Shown: positions 1 through 8,806, numbered from the stretch's first letter. The stretch is DNA of 64,000 nucleotides from Halomonas sp. (GCF_017983445.1 NZ_JAGOBJ010000009.1:62001-126000); one strand, 5' to 3'. The notes: a model not told the origin generated them from the letters alone. Numbers and translations: made by a program.

Positions 1-1060
1 GATAAGTTTCAAACGCTGCATAGCGATGGGTATCAAGTGCCGCAGGGCTTAACGCAATCCTGAGTAAGATATCCTCCCATGCATCGGCATTGATGGGATT
101 ATCGAGTATTGGGTGAGTATCCGTTAATAGCTGCCACGCCTGAGTCGGATTTTCCACGATCCAGTCGCTTGCTTCATCCAGGGCAATCAAAAAGCGTGAC
201 CACGTATTGGCTTGTCTCACCAAGGAATTACTATTGGCGATGATGATCAGGCCGTCATGACGAGGAATACCCAAGTCGTGATAACGCACGGTATGAGTGG
301 TAATACCGTTGGCGGCTAGCTGTTGAGGTAAAAAATGAAAAAAGCCATCGGCAATAGCATCAATGTTTCCCTCATCAAATGCGCTGGCCGGATTAAAATG
401 TACGCCCTGCGGAGATAGAAAAGCGTCTGTCTGCCGTACCGAGCGTGGCACAAGTTCGGGTAGCAGGATATCGGCACCTTCCCGAGTGGAGTATCCATAA
501 TGCAGTCCTGAAAGGTGCATAACGTTTTCAGGCTGAGCTTCGCCTTTCACAATAACGGCGTTTAAGGGCGTCTCGATCAGCGTGGCAATACGCGTGATGG
601 GCATATCCTCATGGGCCAGCAAATGCAGAAGCGGCTGACGCGTAAGGGCTAGATCGACTTCTCCCGCTGCCAGCAGCTTGATAGCAATGGTGGGGTCGGC
701 TGGTGTCTGCAGTTCTACATCCAGACCCTGTGCGGTAAACAGGCCGTGCTCTTGAGCGACCACTAACGCAGCATGCTGGGGACTCAAGTACCAGTCGAGC
801 ATTACCGATATGCTTTTCAGCGGTGGTGGCTCAAGTGGTGGTGGTAATGAAAGGACGGCGGCCGGCACTTCATCGGTATCTTCGCTGTCAGTAGGGGGTG
901 AAAGTGTATCAAGGAAGTGAATACCACTTTCCAAAGAGAGCACTGGCTGCTCATTTTGCGTATCGGCTTGCTCTGCGTAAACTGATGAAAAAACGAACAA
1001 TAAACAAAACATCACCATATATAAACGTGAATGCCCATAACGTGAAAGGCAGTGCAACAT
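1..1060 (-). CDS. ABC transporter substrate-binding protein, NMT1/THI5-like (partial, runs off left edge)
   Basis: The frame is open from an ATG at 1060 to the window edge, giving 353 residues without a stop. The N-terminus is a hydrophobic signal peptide ending near VYA, so the protein is exported. A proline- and acid-rich linker follows, then the family pattern LDWYLSPQHAALVVAQEHGLF near residue 88 and a substrate-binding stretch with GEVDLALTR. This is typical of periplasmic binding proteins for pyrimidine/thiamine precursors, sulfonates or nitrate. The substrate cannot be told from sequence. The C-terminus and any permease or ATPase partners lie outside the window. Confidence 0.85.
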   Translation of the reverse strand, partial: MLHCLSRYGHSRLYMVMFCLLFVFSSVYAEQADTQNEQPVLSLESGIHFLDTLSPPTDSEDTDEVPAAVLSLPPPLEPPPLKSISVMLDWYLSPQHAALVVAQEHGLFTAQGLDVELQTPADPTIAIKLLAAGEVDLALTRQPLLHLLAHEDMPITRIATLIETPLNAVIVKGEAQPENVMHLSGLHYGYSTREGADILLPELVPRSVRQTDAFLSPQGVHFNPASAFDEGNIDAIADGFFHFLPQQLAANGITTHTVRYHDLGIPRHDGLIIIANSNSLVRQANTWSRFLIALDEASDWIVENPTQAWQLLTDTHPILDNPINADAWEDILLRIALSPAALDTHRYAAFETY

Positions 1061-1211
1061 AGTCGGTCACTCCTGTTATCTAGACGGCGGAGTTTAGCCC
1101 TGTCAATCCGTGGATGACCAGCCCCTTATCGCGTTAGCGTGCTGAGTTGACGCAGTAAATTTAACAGTAGCGTGTAATAATAGCGCGGCATTGATGTAGA
1201 GATGGAGAGAC

Positions 1212-2918
1212 ATGGACGCGATCTATACGTTCTTTTTAGTAGGCGGTTCTTTAATGGCGCTCAGCATATTAGCGAGCCGCTTATCATCAATGGTAGGCGT
1301 ACCATTGCTGCTTATTTTCCTGGGCCTGGGCATGTTGGCGGGCGAAGAAGGGGTGCTGGGCGTTGTCTTCGATGATTACGCGATGGCTTTCACTATCGGG
1401 CATCTGGCGCTGGCCATGATCCTGCTCGATGGCGGCTTGCGCACGCGGCTTAAAACGTTCCGGGTAGGCTTTAAACCAGCGCTTTCGCTTGCCACATTCG
1501 GGGTGTTTATCACGAGCGCGGTCGTAGGATTGATCGCGATGTGGATCTTCGAATTAAGCCTGGTGCAAGGGCTATTGGTCGGCGCGATTGTAGGTTCAAC
1601 CGACGCCGCCGCCGTTTTCTCAATGCTCAGTGGGCGCGGGGTGAACCTCAACGAGCGGGTAGGCGCAACGCTTGAAATTGAGTCCGGTACCAACGATCCG
1701 ATGGCCATCTTCCTGACCTTGATGCTGGTTGAACTACTGGTCGGCGATATCGGTGGGCCTTTTGAAACACTCATCTTCTTTATATCCCAGTTTGGTGTCG
1801 GCTTGATTGTTGGCCTGGGTGGTGGCTGGTTAAGCGCGAAGCTGCTGCGCTGGCTGGACTTGGCGCCAGGTCTATATGCCATGCTGGCGCTGGCGTTGGG
1901 GTTCAGTGTGTTCGGGTTAACCAGCGTACTCGGCGGCAGCGGCTTTTTGGCGATTTATCTAACGGGCCTCATGATTGGCAATCAGCCTGGCCGCCACCTT
2001 AACTTTATTCTTCCCGTGCACGATGGACTAGCATGGCTAAGTCAAATCGGCCTGTTCCTGGTGCTCGGGCTTCTAGTAACGCCTAGCCAGCTGTGGGATG
2101 TCGCTTTGCCGGCGGGCTTGGTGGCGCTGGCGCTTATCTTCATTGCACGCCCTTTGGCTGTACTTATCACGATCAAGCCGTTCTTTAAATTCCGCTGGCG
2201 GGAAACCTTCTTTATTGCCTGGGTAGGTTTAAGAGGGGCAGTACCTATCGTATTGGCCATCTTTCCGGTCATCGGTGGGGTTGAGAACGCCTCGCTTTAT
2301 TTTAATGTCGCCTTTGCCGTTGTATTGATGTCGCTCTTGATACAGGGCGGCTCGCTAACGCTTATGGCGCGTTGGCTAAAGGTAGAAGTACCAGTAGGCA
2401 CGACGCCAAACCGCCGAGGGCCGCTGGGTATCCTGCCGGATAATGACTTTGAAATGTTTGTCTACGTGGTTGAGAACCACGACCTTGAAGATGTCCCCAT
2501 CCGGCTGCTGCGCTTTCCTTCAGGTGCATTGATTTCGGCGCTGTTTCGAAACCATGCCATGCTCCATCCTAAAGGCAGCACACGTTTAAAAATGGGAGAC
2601 GTCATCTGTGTTATAGGACGTACCGAAGATCTTCACTCGTTAAACCGTTTGTTTAATGGTGATGCCAAGCTCAAGCAGGAGCGAGCCTTCTTCGGCACCT
2701 TTACGCTTGAAGGTAGCGCAAAGATGCTGGATGTTGCCCAGGCCTATGGCTTAACGCTAAGCGCCGGCGAGCATGACATGACCTTGGGCGAGTTCGTAGC
2801 CCTGCGCGTAGGCGGACACCCGGTAATCGGTGATGATGTTGACTGGCACGGCATTCACTGGGTCGTCAGCGATATGGAGAAGGGTACGATTACCCGTGTG
2901 GGCCTTCGGTTGTATTGA
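1212..2918 (+). CDS. nhaP2: K+/H+ antiporter, NhaP2/CvrA family
   Basis: A 568-residue cation:proton antiporter of the CPA1 family, close to the usual NhaP2 length of about 577. The first 390 residues form about a dozen membrane segments and carry the conserved GSTDAAAVFS motif in the transport core. A cytoplasmic RCK_C/TrkA-C domain follows (about 400-490), then a C-terminal CorC/HlyC-type domain. It should extrude K+ in exchange for protons and help with cytoplasmic K+ and osmotic control, sensible in a halophile. The start has a purine-rich stretch (GGAGAGAC) just upstream. It stands alone. Confidence 0.92.
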   Translation: MDAIYTFFLVGGSLMALSILASRLSSMVGVPLLLIFLGLGMLAGEEGVLGVVFDDYAMAFTIGHLALAMILLDGGLRTRLKTFRVGFKPALSLATFGVFITSAVVGLIAMWIFELSLVQGLLVGAIVGSTDAAAVFSMLSGRGVNLNERVGATLEIESGTNDPMAIFLTLMLVELLVGDIGGPFETLIFFISQFGVGLIVGLGGGWLSAKLLRWLDLAPGLYAMLALALGFSVFGLTSVLGGSGFLAIYLTGLMIGNQPGRHLNFILPVHDGLAWLSQIGLFLVLGLLVTPSQLWDVALPAGLVALALIFIARPLAVLITIKPFFKFRWRETFFIAWVGLRGAVPIVLAIFPVIGGVENASLYFNVAFAVVLMSLLIQGGSLTLMARWLKVEVPVGTTPNRRGPLGILPDNDFEMFVYVVENHDLEDVPIRLLRFPSGALISALFRNHAMLHPKGSTRLKMGDVICVIGRTEDLHSLNRLFNGDAKLKQERAFFGTFTLEGSAKMLDVAQAYGLTLSAGEHDMTLGEFVALRVGGHPVIGDDVDWHGIHWVVSDMEKGTITRVGLRLY

Positions 2919-2933
2919 TTTCTCTAGAAGGTG

Positions 2934-2961
2934 TTGACTTCCAAGGGAATACTGTTAATAT
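2934..2961 (+). promoter_or_regulatory. sigma70-type promoter of the tRNA-Ser gene
   Basis: A -35 box TTGACT (2934-2939) and a -10-like TAATAT (2956-2961) are 16 bp apart. They lie between the nhaP2 stop and the tRNA, so the RNA would start just before the mature 5' end. Confidence 0.6.
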
Positions 2962-2976
2962 ACGCACCCATAAGCC

Positions 2977-3067
2977 GGAGGGATGGCAGAGCGGTTTAAT
3001 GCACCGGTCTTGAAAACCGGCGTAGGTGAATAACCTACCCAGGGTTCGAATCCCTGTCCCTCCGCCA
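2977..3067 (+). tRNA. tRNA-Ser (anticodon TGA)
   Basis: The acceptor arms GGAGGGA (2977-2983) and TCCCTCC (3057-3063) pair fully, followed by discriminator G and an encoded CCA. The anticodon stem CCGGT/ACCGG encloses CTTGAAA with anticodon TGA. A long variable arm (GTAGGTGAATAACCTAC) marks a class II serine tRNA. The T arm GGTTCGAATCC is canonical. Confidence 0.97.
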
Positions 3068-3078
3068 CTTCGATACTA

Positions 3079-3107
3079 AAACCCCTGATTCATCAGGGGT
3101 TTTTTCG
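3079..3107 (+). terminator. Rho-independent terminator of tRNA-Ser
   Basis: The hairpin AACCCCTGA-ttca-TCAGGGGTT is followed by TTTTTC, directly after the tRNA. Confidence 0.85.
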
Positions 3108-3588
3108 TTTCTAGGCCCTGCGCTTCCTTCCCGATACCTCCTCTATAGAATGCACCGGTCTTTTATCGTGCCCAGAATGTGTCTGAGAATGCTCGATCAG
3201 CTTCTGGCGCATTGATAAGCGCCAGGAAATAGCTACTTGATTAATAGGGGCATGCATAGAGTCACTCCTTGCCCCCATTTTTACTATTCACTATCAAGCA
3301 TCAAGAGCAGCCTTGTATGCAAGCGCTGGCTTAGCATGGCATATGAATAGATCACTTTTATTAATTAAGCAGCCTGGAAAGCTGTATAACGCCACTGAGT
3401 GTTTCAATACCCGCCATCTTTAACTAGGTTTTCTAAAAGCTCTATTTTTAGCTAAGAGCTCAGCTTCTTCATGGAGCCGCGCATCGTTTTTGAGCGCTTG
3501 TTTCTATATTTCTTCAAAAATAGTCGCAGTGATCAATAGAATTTATTTACCAAAATTCAAGCAGTACTAGGTAGTGAGGAGCCAAGAA
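3108..3588. other. Intergenic region with a 14-nt tRNA duplicate; no gene seen
   Basis: About 480 bp without a convincing coding frame. AATGCACCGGTCTT at 3149-3162 repeats exactly the anticodon-arm segment 2998-3011 of the tRNA just upstream. A second terminator-like hairpin GGGGCA...TGCCCC followed by CATTTTT lies at 3247-3282. The last 150 bp are AT-rich and probably hold the promoter of the polyketide operon. Confidence 0.5.
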
Positions 3589-4635
3589 ATGAATCCGACC
3601 TATATCAATAGCATTGCCTGTGCTGTCCCGGACTTTGATATACATAGCAAGTTTATCGATTACGCCCCGCGGCTTTTGTCGGATACGCGTTCAGTCAAAG
3701 TGTTCCAGCGGATGGCTGAGCGCTCACAGATAGAGCATAGGTATTCGTTTCTTCAACCTCATGCAGATGACGATAAACTGGATGCAGCAGGTTTCTATCA
3801 AAACGAGGCTTTTCCCAATACTCAAGCGCGCATGAAATTCTACGAACGCTTTGCTTTTACGCTGGCAAAGCGGGCCTTGGATCAGCTTGATCTAACCGGC
3901 ACAACCCATTTGATTACGACAACTTGCACTGGTTTCTATGCACCAGGGCTGGATTATCAGTTGATCAAGTATTACGCATTGCCTGCCAGTATCGAACGCA
4001 CCACCGTTGGCTTTATGGGCTGTTACGCTGCGATCAACGCGCTCAAACTGGCTCGGCATATTGTTCGTTCAGAGCCGCAGGCCAAGGTGCTGTTGCTCAA
4101 TCTTGAACTCTGCACGTTGCATCTCAAGTCTGCGGGAACGCTTGAAGAGGTTTTATCATTCGCAATTTTTTCGGACGGCTGCGCGGCAAGTATCGTATCG
4201 GCGAAGCCTGTTGGTATTGAAATTCAAGCTTTCAACTCGGATGTGCTGCCGGAAACCGAAGCGTTGATTACATGGCATATCGGAAATCAGGGCTTCGATA
4301 TGCACTTGTCAGGCAAAGTGCCGGGAGCCATTGCTAAAAATCTACCGCTTGTAATGGATACGCTGCTGGACGGTGCTACGCATAGTGATATTGCGCTCTG
4401 GGCCATTCACCCCGGTGGCCGCACGGTGCTGGATGCAGTACGGACGGGGGCAGGGCTTGAAGAGCAAGAGCTTACCGAGTCGCGAGAGGTACTTAGGAAG
4501 TTCGGCAATATGTCCTCAGCCACCATTATGTTCGTGCTTCAGGATATGTTGCATCATCCAAGAAAATTAGGCCCCGGCTTGGCAATGGCGTTTGGCCCTG
4601 GGCTAACGGTTGAAAGCATGCGGTTCATTCTTTAG
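3589..4635 (+). CDS. Type III polyketide synthase (chalcone/stilbene synthase-like)
   Basis: A 348-residue homodimeric ketosynthase that would extend an acyl-CoA starter with malonyl-CoA and cyclise the product. The Cys-His-Asn catalytic triad is visible: C145 in FMGCYAAIN, H274 in WAIHPGGR and N307 in FGNMSSA. Length is normal for the family. The ATG at 3589 is preferred over a GTG 15 bp upstream because a GAGGAG ribosome site lies 7 bp before it. It leads a compact operon with a methyltransferase and an FAD oxidoreductase, the same kinds of partner as srsABC for phenolic lipids in Streptomyces griseus. The real starter and product are unknown. Confidence 0.9.
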   Translation: MNPTYINSIACAVPDFDIHSKFIDYAPRLLSDTRSVKVFQRMAERSQIEHRYSFLQPHADDDKLDAAGFYQNEAFPNTQARMKFYERFAFTLAKRALDQLDLTGTTHLITTTCTGFYAPGLDYQLIKYYALPASIERTTVGFMGCYAAINALKLARHIVRSEPQAKVLLLNLELCTLHLKSAGTLEEVLSFAIFSDGCAASIVSAKPVGIEIQAFNSDVLPETEALITWHIGNQGFDMHLSGKVPGAIAKNLPLVMDTLLDGATHSDIALWAIHPGGRTVLDAVRTGAGLEEQELTESREVLRKFGNMSSATIMFVLQDMLHHPRKLGPGLAMAFGPGLTVESMRFIL

Positions 4636-4649
4636 GGATAAAGAGAGCT

Positions 4650-5369
4650 ATGCCAGATTTTAGTCAACGCAGTGATGAGAAGGAACTCATGGATGCAGAA
4701 GGTATCTCGTTCGAAGAATTTCACGATTGCCTTAAAGGTCTTGAGCGTATCAATTATCTCACGCTGGCTTATCGTCCCACTCTGCAATGGCTTCGTCCTT
4801 GGGTAGAAAACCATAAACGTCTTTTCGTGTTAGATGTGGCCAGTGGTGGTGGGGATATGTTGCGCCAAATTGCCAAGCAATGGCCTGCTCATTTTACGCC
4901 GAATTCCGGTTATCGTATGGTTGGAGTCGATCTGAACCCATGGTCAAAAAAGTCTGCTGAATTATGGCCTCAACCTTCTGCCACAAGCTATGTAACTGGG
5001 AATGTGTTTGCCTTCGAGCCCAGTCAGCCCATCGATATAGTTATATCGTCGCTATTTACCCATCATCTTACCGATAGTCAGATAGTGGATTTTCTGCGCT
5101 GGATGGATAGCCACGCGAGCAAGGGCTGGTTTATTAACGACCTTCATCGGCATTCCATTCCCTATTATTTTATCAAGGCGGCCACGGCACTCTTCAGCCG
5201 CAATCGACTTATTCGTAATGACGCCGCTGTGTCGGTGGCACGCGCTTTGACAGTAGCGGATTGGCAGCGTCTGATCGATAAAGCAGACCTTGAAGAAAAG
5301 GTGCGAGTTCAGTGGTTTTTCCCTTTTCGCTTGTGCGTCTCCTGTAACAAGGAAGTATCAATCCAGTGA
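4650..5369 (+). CDS. SAM-dependent methyltransferase of the type III PKS cluster
   Basis: A 239-residue class I methyltransferase. The glycine-rich SAM-binding motif VLDVASGGGD lies near residue 60, an acidic GVDLNPWS motif II follows, and IDIVISSLFTHHL matches motif III. It begins 15 bp after the synthase stop and its end overlaps the next start (GTGA), so the three genes should be co-transcribed and coupled. It most likely methylates carbon or oxygen of the aromatic polyketide. That role rests on context; the fold assignment rests on motifs. Confidence 0.85.
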   Translation: MPDFSQRSDEKELMDAEGISFEEFHDCLKGLERINYLTLAYRPTLQWLRPWVENHKRLFVLDVASGGGDMLRQIAKQWPAHFTPNSGYRMVGVDLNPWSKKSAELWPQPSATSYVTGNVFAFEPSQPIDIVISSLFTHHLTDSQIVDFLRWMDSHASKGWFINDLHRHSIPYYFIKAATALFSRNRLIRNDAAVSVARALTVADWQRLIDKADLEEKVRVQWFFPFRLCVSCNKEVSIQ

Positions 5370-6529
5370 GCGATGAAACGGTAATCATAGGTGGCGGGCC
5401 AGCGGGGGCGGCAGCGGCGATCGAATTAGCCAGGCAAGGCATGCCGGTGCGGCTTTTGGAGCGAAAGCCCGGTCCGCATCACAAAGTTTGCGGTGAATTT
5501 ATCAGCTATGAGGCCGCCCAACATTTAGAGGCGCTGGGGTTGAGTTTAGCGACGTTAGGGGCTGAGCCTATTCATCACGTGCGGTTCTATAACGGCGAGA
5601 GCGAGCTTGCTTTTGACCTGCCGTTCACTGCCTGGAGCCTGTCCCGGCGCCTGCTGGATTCGGCTTTGTTAGAGAAGGCTGAACATGCGGGTACAAACGT
5701 TGCGCTAGGGACGGCGGTTAGGCAGCTATCTCGCACTGATGATGGCTGGAGATTGGTTACCAGTAGCAAGTCGAGTATAAGGCCAGCCAGCATGGAGTTT
5801 TCAGCGAAGACAGTGTTTCTAGCCACGGGAAAGCATGAAGTGCGCCACTGGAAGCGTAACGTAAAAGCGTCTCATCGCCATAATTTGATTGGTCTTAAGA
5901 TGCACTTTAGTCCTGACGCCTTGCATCAGGATCAATGGCGGAACACCGTTGAAATTCATTTATTCAATGACGGTTACGCCGGCCTGGAACCGATAGAAAA
6001 GGGTAGGGTCAATCTCTGTTTTTTAATCAGCCAAGATGTATATAAAGCATGTGGTGGTAGCTGGGCTGTGGTACTCGACTGGCTTAGCCGTACTTCATCC
6101 CATATGAAGCAGCGCCTTGCCACGTTAACGCCCTGCTGGTGTGAACCCTTGGCCGTCTCTGGGATTCCTTATGGGTATATCCATTCACCCGATGACTCGG
6201 TACCCAATTTGTTCTCATTGGGAGATCAGGCTGCGATAATTCCATCGTTTGCAGGTGATGGAATTGCCATTGCCTTATATACCGCTTCACTCGCTGCCCA
6301 CGTTCATGCCTCTGGTGGCGATTCCAGAACGTATCAACGACTGGCCTCTAACGATTTAACCCAACCGGTGCGGTATGCCAAGCGGCTAGCCAGCGTGCTA
6401 TCTAGTCGCTTGGGGCGTAAGGCAGTCTTTGCTTATGCACGGCTATGGCCGGGGCTAACACGTGAAATGATACATCGGACGCGGGTGGGCCAATTTAATC
6501 GTATGCAACAAGAACCTCAGACAAAGTAG
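5366..6529 (+). CDS. FAD-dependent oxidoreductase, geranylgeranyl-reductase/UbiH-like
   Basis: A 387-residue flavoprotein. The N-terminal dinucleotide-binding motif GGGPAGAAAA leads into LLERKPGPHHKVCGEF, typical of the geranylgeranyl reductase/PHBH-like superfamily. The second FAD motif is SLGDQAAIIPSFAGDGIAIAL near residue 290, where D binds the ribityl chain. It uses a GTG start overlapping the methyltransferase stop by 4 bp. It probably oxidises or reduces the polyketide product, as the flavoprotein hydroxylase does in srs-type clusters, but family members also reduce isoprenoids. A terminator follows. Confidence 0.85.
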   Translation: MSDETVIIGGGPAGAAAAIELARQGMPVRLLERKPGPHHKVCGEFISYEAAQHLEALGLSLATLGAEPIHHVRFYNGESELAFDLPFTAWSLSRRLLDSALLEKAEHAGTNVALGTAVRQLSRTDDGWRLVTSSKSSIRPASMEFSAKTVFLATGKHEVRHWKRNVKASHRHNLIGLKMHFSPDALHQDQWRNTVEIHLFNDGYAGLEPIEKGRVNLCFLISQDVYKACGGSWAVVLDWLSRTSSHMKQRLATLTPCWCEPLAVSGIPYGYIHSPDDSVPNLFSLGDQAAIIPSFAGDGIAIALYTASLAAHVHASGGDSRTYQRLASNDLTQPVRYAKRLASVLSSRLGRKAVFAYARLWPGLTREMIHRTRVGQFNRMQQEPQTK

Positions 6530-6589
6530 TGATACATGTTTGATTGGGTCGAGTAGATTCCTATGCTTTAAGCGCACAAATAGGCAAGA

Positions 6590-6615
6590 ACCCCGCCGTT
6601 TTCAAAGGCGGGGCA
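6590..6615. terminator. Terminator hairpin between convergent genes
   Basis: The perfect stem CCCCGCC/GGCGGGG (6591-6597 and 6607-6613) with a 9-nt loop sits between the FAD oxidoreductase and the small gene on the other strand. The T tract is weak on both sides. Confidence 0.6.
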
Positions 6616-6621
6616 AAATAT

Positions 6622-6804
6622 TCAGTGATCGAAGGTATTGTCGGAGCGGTGCATTGGCGAATTTCTTGGTGTCGGGCGCGGCCGGTTAGATGACCGTCTT
6701 TGCGTACTATTGCCCCGATACTTGTTCCAAGCATCCTTGGCTTTCTGGCGGTTGGCGGGCTTACGTAGCCAGTTTATGAGCGCCAACATGATCCATTTCC
6801 TCAT
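6622..6804 (-). CDS. Small basic hypothetical protein
   Basis: Sixty residues, rich in Arg, Lys and Asn, with an N-terminal amphipathic stretch (MLALINWLRKP) and an unstructured basic tail. A very good ribosome site AGGAGG lies 5-6 bp upstream of the ATG, the main evidence that it is real. No family or function is recognised. Confidence 0.6.
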   Translation of the reverse strand: MRKWIMLALINWLRKPANRQKAKDAWNKYRGNSTQRRSSNRPRPTPRNSPMHRSDNTFDH

Positions 6805-7019
6805 ACGAACCTCCTAGTTCCTGATGATGAGATGTGCACGCTTGCTTACCTTGAAACTATAGCTTAGCTGCCCAAGGTAGGTTAAATACTCTACTCGCTT
6901 TTTGACGCGTGGTCTTTCCCTGAGTTCTATGGAGCTTGCACAACAGTAGGCGACTGCAGGGCAGGAATTTTTCCTCGTTTTGAGTTAAAGGCTGCTGGCA
7001 TATTGCCTGGTGTTGAAGG

Positions 7020-7244
7020 CTATACGATTTTTAGATTGGCTATCTGCTTTACTCGCTGTGCAGCTTCGCTTCGCAACTTGGCGTTTTCGGCTGCGAGTAA
7101 CTTATTTTCAGCCACCAGCTCATATTTCTCAGCTTCTATAAATTCAAGCCGTCTAATCAACTGATTAATAACTAGACGGCGATAAGTAGCTGAAAATTCC
7201 ACTCCAGTACCTTGGTGAACAGCAATCATGGTTTTTTCCGTCAT
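7020..7244 (-). CDS. Small coiled-coil hypothetical protein
   Basis: Seventy-four residues. From about residue 25 to the end it is a heptad-rich helix with repeated AENKLLAAENAKLRSE-like segments, so it probably forms a coiled coil. There is no clear ribosome site before the first ATG; the second ATG (7229) has GGAAAAA close upstream and may be the true start. Function unknown. Confidence 0.5.
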   Translation of the reverse strand: MTEKTMIAVHQGTGVEFSATYRRLVINQLIRRLEFIEAEKYELVAENKLLAAENAKLRSEAAQRVKQIANLKIV

Positions 7245-7485
7245 GTTGAGGAACGCTTAGCGTTAATATTTCGCTACTATATGCTTTAAAAAAGTATTTT
7301 TTGTATGAATGTTGTTAAACGGGAGGAATGATTTGACTGGCATATTTTTATTAATAATCTTAGGGCGCTAATTATTGACAAAATAAATGTTAAATAGTCA
7401 AAGTTTTTGGTTTGTCTAATGCTGTCTTTGAACTTATTTGTTTAGCCGACACCTAATAGATAGATATTTAATGAGGAGGACTGCC

Positions 7486-7704
7486 ATGAAACATCCCATA
7501 ACATGTCAAAAATGCGGTCATGAGTATGTGCCTGAAGCTGAGGCTCACGTTCCTCATGATCATCCGTGCAGCTCATGCGGTGCTGAATTGTATGAAAAAG
7601 ATCCTCGGTCCGCTGAGGATAATTCCAGTGAAGACGAGCATCCCATTGAAAAGGGGCTACGGAAATTTACTGATGAAATCACTGGTAATAAGCATGACGT
7701 CTAA
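7486..7704 (+). CDS. Small zinc-ribbon protein with acidic tail
   Basis: Seventy-two residues with two CxxC knuckles, CQKC (near residue 7) and CSSC (near residue 29), forming a zinc ribbon. The C-terminal half is acidic and Ser-rich. A GAGGAGG site 6 bp before the ATG at 7486 decides this start over an upstream alternative codon at 7438. Function unknown. A similar ribbon-plus-acidic-tail protein is encoded at 11851. Confidence 0.72.
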   Translation: MKHPITCQKCGHEYVPEAEAHVPHDHPCSSCGAELYEKDPRSAEDNSSEDEHPIEKGLRKFTDEITGNKHDV

Positions 7705-7825
7705 TTGATCTTTCTATAAGCCTAACTAACACCGTTGCCAGTCCTGTAGGGCTGGCATCTTTTCTATTTGGACGGTAGCTTTATGCAGTAGTTATTAATA
7801 TCGTACTGTCACTTATACTATGTTG

Positions 7826-7985
7826 CTTACAAGTCACTAGTAAGCTGGCAATCTTACCAACTGAGTAAGGACGTTCAGCAAGGAACAGTGAGTTAGGATG
7901 ACTCCCTAGGGATGGGCAGGCAGGAAGCTTGCAATGTGTACAAGGATGCAACTTTAAAGCCCGACCTCTGGTCGGGCTTCTTGCT
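7826..7985 (+). ncRNA. Candidate CsrA/RsmA-sequestering sRNA (RsmX/Y/Z- or CsrB-like)
   Basis: An approximately 160-nt intergenic stretch carries six GGA motifs (about 7869, 7882, 7896, 7910, 7923 and 7944). The last is GTACAAGGATGC, very close to the CsrA SELEX consensus RUACARGGAUGU, and sits in the loop of a hairpin with arms TTGCA/TGCAA. A 5' hairpin CTTAC...GTAAG starts near 7828. The 3' end is a perfect 10-bp stem AAGCCCGACC/GGTCGGGCTT (7957-7979), though its T tract is poor. A -10 box TATACT at 7814-7819 would place the start near 7826; no clear -35 or GacA box was seen. No open frame covers it. Ends are estimates. Confidence 0.55.
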
Positions 7986-8068
7986 ATAATGTTTTAGACG
8001 CTACGCTTTTATATAGATAAATGATTTATATAATTAAAATTTTTATTTTTTAAAAGTGACACAAAGAA

Positions 8069-8806
8069 TTAAATATCTTGAATCAAACTTGGGTCTGCTT
8101 TTTCAAGATGTAAATAATTGGCATCAAAATCACTAAATTCTTTCATTTTTTTCCAATCATGAATTTTAAGAAATTTATTTTCCCATGAAATCAATCCTTC
8201 TTGACGCAGTTTGCTAATAACTCGACTCGTATGAACAGGCGTGATCCCCATCGCTTCGCCTACCTGCTGTTGAGTGAGGGGCATAACAAATCCGTGATCG
8301 GCGGTTAACCCTGCTGCACGCGAGCGGATAAGCAGTTCGCAAAATAAATGTCCCATACGCTGATCTGCTTGTCGGCTGGCGATATTAACTATCCATTCAC
8401 GCAGTGTTGATTCATCTACCAACATGGACCAGAAAAACGCGCGTGCAAGCCTGGGGTGCAACGCATACATTTCTTCAATTTTTTGCTGAGGAATAGAAGT
8501 GAATTTTGATGGGATTACGGCACATATGGAATGATCCATCCGGTCTATGAGTGTAATGTGCACATCACAGGCATCACCGGGAATCAAAAAGCTTAACGCC
8601 TGATATTTACCCGCATCGGTAATCTTGTATCGGGTGGCCCAACCTTCCAGCAGAATATTAACTTCATAAGGTTTCTCTGATTCTTGTATAAGATCTTCTG
8701 ATTTTTTAAGAATACGTACAGGCGTTATGTAACTTTCTAAAGCTTTAATTTCTTCAGAAGTGCATGGTTGGAAATTTTCTAATTTCTTGATGAGGTTTCG
8801 GAGCAA
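8069..8806 (-). CDS. Crp/Fnr-family transcriptional regulator
   Basis: A 245-residue protein with an N-terminal cyclic-nucleotide-binding-like beta roll (about 25-125) and a C-terminal winged helix with the recognition segment QQQVGEAMGITPVHTSRVISKL (about 175-200). There is no Fnr-type cysteine cluster, so the signal is unknown. It starts at TTG with GGAGG 6 bp upstream. It is divergent from the TPP enzyme gene across a 330-bp AT-rich region and may control it. Confidence 0.85.
   Translation of the reverse strand: MLRNLIKKLENFQPCTSEEIKALESYITPVRILKKSEDLIQESEKPYEVNILLEGWATRYKITDAGKYQALSFLIPGDACDVHITLIDRMDHSICAVIPSKFTSIPQQKIEEMYALHPRLARAFFWSMLVDESTLREWIVNIASRQADQRMGHLFCELLIRSRAAGLTADHGFVMPLTQQQVGEAMGITPVHTSRVISKLRQEGLISWENKFLKIHDWKKMKEFSDFDANYLHLEKADPSLIQDI

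Noticed and set aside
1376-1882. 168-codon minus-strand frame inside nhaP2
   Set aside because: Antisense shadow of the antiporter gene; low-complexity Ser/Pro/Thr composition.
7811-7850. GacA-type upstream box for the candidate sRNA
   Set aside because: The palindrome is CTTAC-N9-GTAAG, the opposite arrangement to the TGTAAG-N6-CTTACA box, so it is more likely an RNA hairpin.
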